Origin: Bin103 sp002238925
Lineage (GTDB): Bacteria; Spirochaetota; Spirochaetia; SZUA-6; Bin103
Length of the DNA stretch: 64,000 nt
Direction: 5' to 3'
Assembly (NCBI GenBank): GCA_965208065.1
Contig: OZ242313.1
Location: forward strand, 4,774,001-4,838,000
Shown in pieces: positions 59,242-64,000 of this stretch. The translations under genes and the position numbers were made by a program. How positions within the stretch are numbered: the first letter of the stretch is position 1; each line of letters begins with the position of its first letter. Under the pieces are notes generated by a model. It searched no databases, was not told the DNA's origin, and worked only from the letters and a program-made list of their open reading frames with translations.

Positions 59242-59933
59242 ATGATGAACGATTCATCTTGCCGGGTGCCGCAGCCGCGGCGCTGGTGTTCTTTGCCGGC
59301 GTCGCCATGGCCCACGACGGGCCGCAGTTCGTGCAGGTGACGATTGATTACCAGGTGCAGGACGCGTCCGGCGGCGATCCGCACGGCCTGAAGCACCTGT
59401 CGCCCGGTGTCTGGGTTGTGATCGCAGCCGATGCCGGGAACCCGCTGTTTACCGCCGGCGAGGAGGCCGGCGCAGCTCTGGAGATGCTGGCGGAAGTCGG
59501 CAACAATGACGGGCTCGCGACTGCCGCGGCCGAAGCCGACGTGATCGGCTCCGGCGTGTTCGGAGGAACCCCGCACAAGGCAACCGGGTCACGTTCGTTC
59601 ACGCTCCTCGCGCCGCGGTCCGGTGGCAAGCTCTACTTCGCCACGATGGTGGCGGGCTCGAACGACTGGTTCTTGGCCCCGGCGGCGGGCGGTATCACGC
59701 TGTTCGACAGCGCGGGCAACCTGAACGCAGGCCCGTTCGACTTGGTGGTGTGGGACGCCGGCACCGAGAAGGACCTGAACGAGGCCGGCGATGACCTGAA
59801 CACCGCCGAGTTCGGCCCCGGCATGGACATGGACAACTCCAACGACGCCGCCGATCCGGACACGATGATCCGGCACGCCGACCAGATGGTGAAGGGCCTT
59901 ACCGGGACGGCCACCCTGTCACTGGTCGACTGA
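59242..59933 (+). CDS. Spondin-domain exported protein with apparent frameshift at the signal peptide
   Basis: A perfect GGAGGTG (59233-59239) precedes ATG-ATG at 59242/59245, but that frame is lost after a few codons. In the next frame, from about 59250, the sequence gives RFILPGAAAAALVFFAGVAM A, a signal peptide core, and then the mature domain FVQVTIDYQVQDAS, HLSPGVWVVIAADAGNPLFT, LYFATMVAGSNDWFLAP and GTEKDLNEAGDDLNTAEFGPG. The mature part matches the spondin_N domain (PF06468). Inserting one A in ATGATGAACG would give MMKRFILPG and restore a normal signal. Alternatively translation starts at TTG 59259. Ends at 59933. Confidence 0.7.
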
Positions 59934-59957
59934 CCGTCCGCCCACAGCGGCCCAACC

Positions 59958-59983
59958 CCCGCCAGCCCGTTGCGGCTGGCGGG
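59958..59983. terminator. Hairpin between convergent spondin gene and permease gene
   Basis: CCCGCCAGCC-CGTTGC-GGCTGGCGGG, a perfect 10-bp GC stem with a 6-base loop, 25 bp after the spondin stop. No T tract follows on either strand; it could still stop transcription from both sides. Confidence 0.5.
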
Positions 59984-59999
59984 CCGCCCCCGGCGGACC

Positions 60000-60887
60000 C
60001 TAGCCCTTGATGGAGCCGATCATTACGCCGCGGACGAAGTACTTCTGCACGAACGGGTACATCATCAGGACCGGTACGCTGGCCACCACAATGAGCGAGA
60101 ACTTGAGCAGTTCGCGCAGGCCCTGGCGCGCCTCGTCGTCGATCACGTCGCCGGTCAGTTCCAGGTCGATGTCGTTGGCGATCAGGATCTCGCGCAGCAC
60201 GATCTGCAGCGGGAACAGGCGGTCGTCGTTGAGGTAGATGAAGGCGTTGAAGAACGCGTTCCAGTGGCCGACGGCGTAGAACAGGGTGTTGACCGCGGTG
60301 ATGGCGCCCGACAGCGGCACCACGATCTGCCAGATGAAGCGGGCGTCGCTGCAGCCGTCGAGCTGGGCCGCCTCCAGCAGCTCGTCGGATATGGTGGTCT
60401 GGTAGTAGGTACGGGTAATGATCACGTTCCAGGCGGCGATGGCGTTGGGAATCATCATCACCCAGCGCGTGTTGATCATCCCCAGCTCACGCACCAGCAA
60501 ATAGGTCGGGATCAGCCCGCCAGAAAAAATCATCGTGAAGGTGATCAGGAACATGAAGAAGTTGCGCCCCACCAGGTCGCGCCGCGACAGCGGGTAGGCG
60601 GCCATGATGGTAAGCACCACGTTGATGATGGTGCCGAAGAAGGTATAGAAGACGGTGTTGGCGTAGCCGCGCCAGATCAGCGCGTAGTCGAAGATGGTCT
60701 GGTAGCCGAGCAGGGAGGGCTCCACCGGCCACAGCCACACGCGCCCGCCGAGCACCGCGCGGGTGGAGCTGAACGACGCCGACAGCACGTAGATCAGCGG
60801 ATACAGCACCACCGCGATGGCGACGGCCAGCAGAGCATTGTTGCACCACTGGTAAACGCGGTCGCCGCGGCTGCGTTCGATGGCCAT
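60000..60887 (-). CDS. ABC sugar permease, YtcP family, second system
   Basis: The 295-residue protein parallels the permease at 50898: SFSSTRAVLGGRVWLWPVEP, ELLEAAQLDGCSDARFIWQI and the same C-terminus YPFVQKYFVRGVMIGSIKG. It has six membrane helices. It starts 26 bp after the LplB partner. Substrate unknown. Confidence 0.9.
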   Translation of the reverse strand: MAIERSRGDRVYQWCNNALLAVAIAVVLYPLIYVLSASFSSTRAVLGGRVWLWPVEPSLLGYQTIFDYALIWRGYANTVFYTFFGTIINVVLTIMAAYPLSRRDLVGRNFFMFLITFTMIFSGGLIPTYLLVRELGMINTRWVMMIPNAIAAWNVIITRTYYQTTISDELLEAAQLDGCSDARFIWQIVVPLSGAITAVNTLFYAVGHWNAFFNAFIYLNDDRLFPLQIVLREILIANDIDLELTGDVIDDEARQGLRELLKFSLIVVASVPVLMMYPFVQKYFVRGVMIGSIKG

Positions 60888-60912
60888 TGTCTACCGTTCC
60901 CCCCGCCTCATC

Positions 60913-61866
60913 TCACCACAGGCTGGTGTTGCTCACCCGCTTGGCGATTTCGTTGACGGTGATGATGAGCGCGAAGTTGATTACCGAGTTGAACAGGCCG
61001 ATCGCCGACGAGTAGGAGTACGCCGGCAGGTTGGACTCGATGCCGATCTTGTACACGAAGGTCTGGATGATCTCGGAGGCCTGCAGGTTGAGCGGGTTCT
61101 GCATCAAGAGCGCCTTCTCGAAGCCGACGTTCATGAGCTGGCCCATGCGCAGGATCAGCAGCACCACCGCGGTCGGCAGGATGCCGGGCACGTCGATGCG
61201 CCAGGTGCGCTGCAGCTTGCTGGCCCCGTCGACGATGGCCGCCTCGTGCAGGGTCGGGTCGATGCTCGCGAGCGCGGCCAGGAAGATAATGGTGCCCCAG
61301 CCCGCCTCCTGCCAGATGCCGGACCACACGTACACGCTCCAGAACATGCCGGCCTCGCCCATGAAGTGCACCGGCTCCAAGCCGAACGCCTTGATCAGCG
61401 CGTTCACGGCGCCGTAGCGCGGCGACAGGAACTGCAGCAGCAGCCCCACCATTACCACGGTGGAGATGAAGTGCGGCGCGTAGGTGACCATCTGCGCGGT
61501 CTTCTTGAAGCGCGGCGCCTCCGAGTTGTTGATGAGCAGCGCCAGGATGATCGGGATCGGAAACCCCGCCACCAGCGTGTAGACGGCGATGCCGGCGGTG
61601 TTGCCCACCACGCGCGCGAACTGGTAGGAGCGGAAGAACTTGACGAACTGGTCGACGCCCACCCACGGGCTGCCCCAGATGCCCTTGATGGCGATGAACT
61701 CCCGGAACGCGATCTGCGCGCCGTACATCGGCAGGTAGTGGAAGATGACGAAGAAGGCGATGGGCGCGGACAGGATCAGGTAGAGCTGCCAGTTGCCGCG
61801 AATCCGCGCCAGCATCCCGCTGCCCCGGCGCACCTGGCGCCCCGCTGCCGTCCGCGCATCAGCCAT
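60913..61866 (-). CDS. ABC sugar permease, LplB family, second system
   Basis: The 317-residue protein has FHYLPMYGAQIAFREFIAIK, the EAA-loop LHEAAIVDGASKLQRTWRID, and ends EIAKRVSNTSLW. It is a paralog of 51821-52771. With the YtcP partner it makes a permease pair whose binding protein may be the divergent gene at 63402. A basic N-terminus precedes the first helix. Confidence 0.9.
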   Translation of the reverse strand: MADARTAAGRQVRRGSGMLARIRGNWQLYLILSAPIAFFVIFHYLPMYGAQIAFREFIAIKGIWGSPWVGVDQFVKFFRSYQFARVVGNTAGIAVYTLVAGFPIPIILALLINNSEAPRFKKTAQMVTYAPHFISTVVMVGLLLQFLSPRYGAVNALIKAFGLEPVHFMGEAGMFWSVYVWSGIWQEAGWGTIIFLAALASIDPTLHEAAIVDGASKLQRTWRIDVPGILPTAVVLLILRMGQLMNVGFEKALLMQNPLNLQASEIIQTFVYKIGIESNLPAYSYSSAIGLFNSVINFALIITVNEIAKRVSNTSLW

Positions 61867-61974
61867 ACCGCCATTCTATCAGCCCCGCCGCACCGCCGCC
61901 CAAGTCCGCCGACCGGGATTCCGGGGATTGCGGCCGATTGACGTTCCAGCAGGAGGTCCGGTACGCCTGGATAC

Positions 61975-62172
61975 ATGAACAACGACAGGCAGGGTGGGCA
62001 CTTCACCACAAGCGTCAGCGGCGGCACCTACGTGTTGATCGGGATCGGCGTCGGCATCGCATCGGGAGCGTCCGCATCGCTTCCGATGGCGTTCATATTC
62101 GGGGCGTTCTGGCCGGCCACGCTCGGCTACTGGGCGATGCGCGCGTTGCAGCAGTACGCCGCCGGCGGTTGA
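61975..62172 (+). CDS. Small membrane protein, unknown
   Basis: A 65-residue frame from ATG 61975 has a polar start and two hydrophobic segments (GTYVLIGIGVGIASGASASL, PMAFIFGAFWPATLGYWAMR). No family is recognised and no strong ribosome-binding site is near. Supported only by composition. Confidence 0.4.
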   Translation: MNNDRQGGHFTTSVSGGTYVLIGIGVGIASGASASLPMAFIFGAFWPATLGYWAMRALQQYAAGG

Positions 62173-62206
62173 AGCTCGTCTACGTTACGTTGAACGGAAG
62201 CTCATT

Positions 62207-62542
62207 TCAGGTCAGAACACGCAGGGCCTGCTCGGGTGCCTTGTCGAGAATTCGGAGCAGTGCTCTCGCCGCGCCGGTTGGGCAGCGCTTGCCCTGCTCC
62301 CAGTTGCGGATCGTCTCGTGTGGCACGTCGATGCGCCGTGCGAGTTCCACCTGCGTCAGTCCCAGGCGCCGGCGCACCCGGCGGGCGAACTGCGCCACGT
62401 CCTGCATCGCCTCGGCATCGTCCTGCTGTTGCTGCAACGCAAGGTCCTGCTCGGTCGTGGCGTCCAGTACTTCATAATTGACCCGTCCCCGCGGCCAGGT
62501 CTGCGCATCGTCGGGATCAACCGTCACTTGCGTTCTGCTCAT
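62207..62542 (-). CDS. XRE-family antitoxin-like regulator
   Basis: The 111-residue protein has a C-terminal HTH_3: FARRVRRRLGLTQVELARRI then DVPHETIRNWEQGKRCPTGA. The N-terminal half (VTVDPDDAQTWPRGRVNYEV) is the kind of extension found in antitoxins paired with BrnT-type toxins. It overlaps the toxin-like gene upstream by 26 bases. It would repress the module through the nearby palindrome. Confidence 0.75.
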   Translation of the reverse strand: MSRTQVTVDPDDAQTWPRGRVNYEVLDATTEQDLALQQQQDDAEAMQDVAQFARRVRRRLGLTQVELARRIDVPHETIRNWEQGKRCPTGAARALLRILDKAPEQALRVLT

Positions 62543-62696
62543 ACTCTCGAACCTCCCTGTTGTTGGCCTTGCGGGCCGAGATGATGCGGATGGCGGAACC
62601 GCGCAGCGTGCGGAACGCGCCGCTCGCGTATGCGAAGTCGAAGCCGCGAGACCGGAGGCAATCGTCACTCTTGGTCTCGTCCCACTCAAACTCCAC
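62517..62696 (-). pseudogene. BrnT-like toxin gene with internal deletion
   Basis: From GTG 62696 the 59 residues read VEFEWDETKSDDCLRSRGFD then FAYASGAFRTLRGSAIRIIS and ARKANNREVREYE. The ends match BrnT but the middle strand-turn-strand region of about 30 residues is missing. Compare the 95-residue BrnT at 1103. It is probably inactive, although the reading frame is intact. ATG 62729 lies inside the palindrome and is less likely as start. Confidence 0.6.
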
Positions 62697-62706
62697 TACA
62701 CTCTTA

Positions 62707-62729
62707 TTGGTAGGCCAACGGCCTACCAA
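62707..62729. promoter_or_regulatory. Perfect palindrome, candidate operator of the BrnT-like/XRE module
   Basis: TTGGTAGGCC-AAC-GGCCTACCAA: 10-bp arms with a 3-base centre, ending 10 bp upstream of the toxin-like GTG. The position and symmetry fit an operator for the XRE regulator; it could also fold as a hairpin in RNA. Confidence 0.6.
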
Positions 62730-62813
62730 ACGTCAACCGCCGCGGCAGGCGTCATAGCCGATTCTGGCAGGAACGAGAGAAGGCGGTAGTGTATCATTTG
62801 GCCAGGAGGATCC

Positions 62814-62897
62814 GTGAACGCCCGTCGACATGATTACTTGAGCCGGACACAGACCGCACGCCGGTCGGGCTCGGCACCACTGGAGGACCCATCATGA
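62814..62897 (+). CDS. Mini-ORF (27 codons) coupled to the SHOCT-like gene
   Basis: AGGAGG at 62804-62809 precedes GTG 62814. The peptide MNARRHDYLSRTQTARRSGS and seven more residues ends at TGA 62895-62897, overlapping the ATG of the next gene (ATGA). This geometry suggests translational coupling or a leader peptide. No homology is recognised. Confidence 0.45.
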   Translation: MNARRHDYLSRTQTARRSGSAPLEDPS

Positions 62898-63289
62898 ACG
62901 AAGAACGAATGCGGATCCTCTCCCTGTTGGAGGAGGGGAAGATTTCCGCCGCCGAGGCGGCACGGCTGCTCGATGCGGTGCGGGAGGCGCCGGGTACGCC
63001 AGCCCGGTCCGGCGGCAGCGGCGGCGGCGGCAGCGGCCGGGTGCATGTCCAGGTGACCGATTCGGCTACCGGCGCGACTCGCGTGCACCTGACGCTGCCG
63101 GCGGCGCTCGCCAGATTTGCCGCTCGGCTCGCGGGGAAAGAGGAGGTCGCCGCGGAGCTGGCAGGCGCCGGTATCTCCGCGGCCGACCTGGAACGGGTTC
63201 AGGAGGCGATCGCCGCCGGCACCGTCGGCACGGTGCTGGAAGTCGCCGACGGCGACCGCGGCTACCGCATCGATCTCTGGATCGACTAG
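62894..63289 (+). CDS. Protein with N-terminal SHOCT-like (YvlB/LiaX) domain
   Basis: The 131-residue protein begins MNEERMRILSLLEEGKISAA then EAARLLDAVRE, the helical hairpin at the N-terminus of YvlB/LiaX-like stress proteins. A Gly/Ser linker (about 35-50) leads to a C-terminal alpha/beta region (VHVQVTDSATGATRVHLTLP, VLEVADGDRGYRIDLWID). GGAGG lies 8 bases before the ATG. Function in envelope stress sensing is inference. Confidence 0.7.
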   Translation: MNEERMRILSLLEEGKISAAEAARLLDAVREAPGTPARSGGSGGGGSGRVHVQVTDSATGATRVHLTLPAALARFAARLAGKEEVAAELAGAGISAADLERVQEAIAAGTVGTVLEVADGDRGYRIDLWID

Positions 63290-63401
63290 CGCGCCGCGGG
63301 CCAGGCAGGCCCGCCCGCTCATCCGGCTCATGCGCGAGCTTGCCGACCGGTGAATGCCGGGACTATGATCGATTGTCAGACCCTACAAGGAGGGACCAGC
63401 T

Positions 63402-64000
63402 ATGCTGATTTCGAGAACCATTGCGGTTGGGGCGATTGCCGCCCTGTTGAGCTTGGGCGCGGCCGGGGCCGTGTTCGCGGCGGGCGAGGAGGAGGCGGGC
63501 GCTTCCGGCGTGATGATGTCGGCAGCGGGTGTGCTGCCGATCGTGGACGAGACGGTGACCCTGCACGTGGCGGCGATCCCGCACGCGACCGTGGAGGACC
63601 TCACCACCAACTACGCCACCGAGTGGCTGGAGCAGCAGACCGGCGTGCACGTGGAGTGGAACGTGCTGCCGCGCAAGGATGCGCGCCAGAAGATCAACCT
63701 GATGCTGACCAGCGCCACCGACCTGCCCGACGTGTTCCTCGGCAACGGCGTGGTCACCCCGGAACAGGCAACGCTGTACGGCGGCCAGGGGCTGTTCCTG
63801 CCGCTGAACGACTTCATTGACCAGTACAGCACCGAGGTGAAGCGGTTCTTCGAGGAGAACCCGCTGATCCGGAAGGTCGGTACCTCGCCGGACGGCAACA
63901 TCTACAGCCTCGGCAACTACGACCTGTGCTACCACTGCTACTACAGCCAGCGCGTCTGGTACAACAAGACCTGGCTCGACAAGCTCGGCCTTGAGGTGCC
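63402..64000 (+). CDS. Extracellular solute-binding protein, LplA-like, partial (runs off right edge)
   Basis: ATG 63402 follows AAGGAGGGA. A signal peptide (TIAVGAIAALLSLGAAGAVF) ends near AAGEEE. Then LTTNYATEWLEQQTGVHVEW, KINLMLTSATDLPDVFLGNG, LPLNDFIDQYSTEVKRFFEE and PDGNIYSLGN closely parallel the binding protein at 49104. 199 codons are in the window. It may serve the permease pair at 60000-61866, though it is on the opposite strand. Confidence 0.88.
   Translation, partial: MLISRTIAVGAIAALLSLGAAGAVFAAGEEEAGASGVMMSAAGVLPIVDETVTLHVAAIPHATVEDLTTNYATEWLEQQTGVHVEWNVLPRKDARQKINLMLTSATDLPDVFLGNGVVTPEQATLYGGQGLFLPLNDFIDQYSTEVKRFFEENPLIRKVGTSPDGNIYSLGNYDLCYHCYYSQRVWYNKTWLDKLGLEV

Overview
The window is high-GC bacterial chromosome, densely packed and mostly housekeeping. 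I place it in the Spirochaetota, probably an uncultured or free-living high-GC lineage. The reasons are a short SMC, a PUR-alpha/DUF3276 gene, a CdsZ-type coiled-coil/zinc-ribbon gene beside rpoD, the order rpmF-acpP-rnc, the order ffh-rpsP-khpA-rimM-trmD-rplS-yraN, and two LplB/YtcP-type sugar importers without their own ATPase. This placement is inference from gene content and order. No 16S rRNA gene is present.

Layout. 1-2,090: a graveyard of mobile DNA (zinc-finger-like partial gene, IS3 remnant, two other transposase fragments, a GH31-like tail) surrounding an intact BrnT/BrnA toxin-antitoxin pair. 2,217-7,891: a methyltransferase, then a GHMP sugar kinase, a nucleotidyltransferase that apparently starts at CTG, a CysQ-like phosphatase and glmS, which suggests sugar activation for the envelope. 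7,894-8,106: an imperfect repeat array between convergent genes. 8,119-15,001: rodA, mrdA, mreD, mreC, mreB (cell-wall elongation) and a TPR membrane protein. 15,034-25,745: RNase P RNA with a duplicated twin-hairpin unit, then zinc-ribbon protein, rpoD, dnaG, mltG, a giant Ig-repeat/OmpA protein and a YkgJ protein, all on the minus strand. 25,772-31,455: tRNA-Tyr, tRNA-Thr, aroH, an SPFH-like protein, thiamine pyrophosphokinase, CCA/poly(A) polymerase, rnc, acpP, rpmF. 31,651-37,166: coaD, yraN and the ribosome/SRP operon. 37,343-41,405: three overlapping lipoprotein genes, one a protease-like protein lacking its catalytic residues and two beta-propellers. 41,432-47,437: a divergent FtsH-like protease, PUR protein, rnhB, smc, tRNA-Gly.

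47,492-64,000 is accessory. A minus-strand operon encodes an LplB permease, a YtcP permease, a binding protein and a sulfatase, consistent with use of a sulfated glycan. Upstream of it lies a 3.65-kb island holding a DUF4062 gene of unusually low GC and an AlbA/Schlafen-like regulator. The island is bracketed by about 210-222-bp direct repeats derived from the 5' end of lplB. Then follow an IS1380-family element, nuclease and pseudogene fragments, a spondin-domain gene with an apparent one-base deletion at its start, a second permease pair, a degenerate BrnT/XRE module with a perfect palindrome at its start, a SHOCT-like protein preceded by a coupled mini-ORF, and a second binding protein running off the right edge.

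The best candidates for something undescribed are the twin-hairpin unit in and just after RNase P RNA (two 57-nt copies whose stem differences are all compensatory), the repeat-bracketed DUF4062/AlbA island, the lipoprotein operon built on a dead S41 protease fold, and a pair of 20-bp palindromic tandem repeats against the -35 box of the ffh operon.
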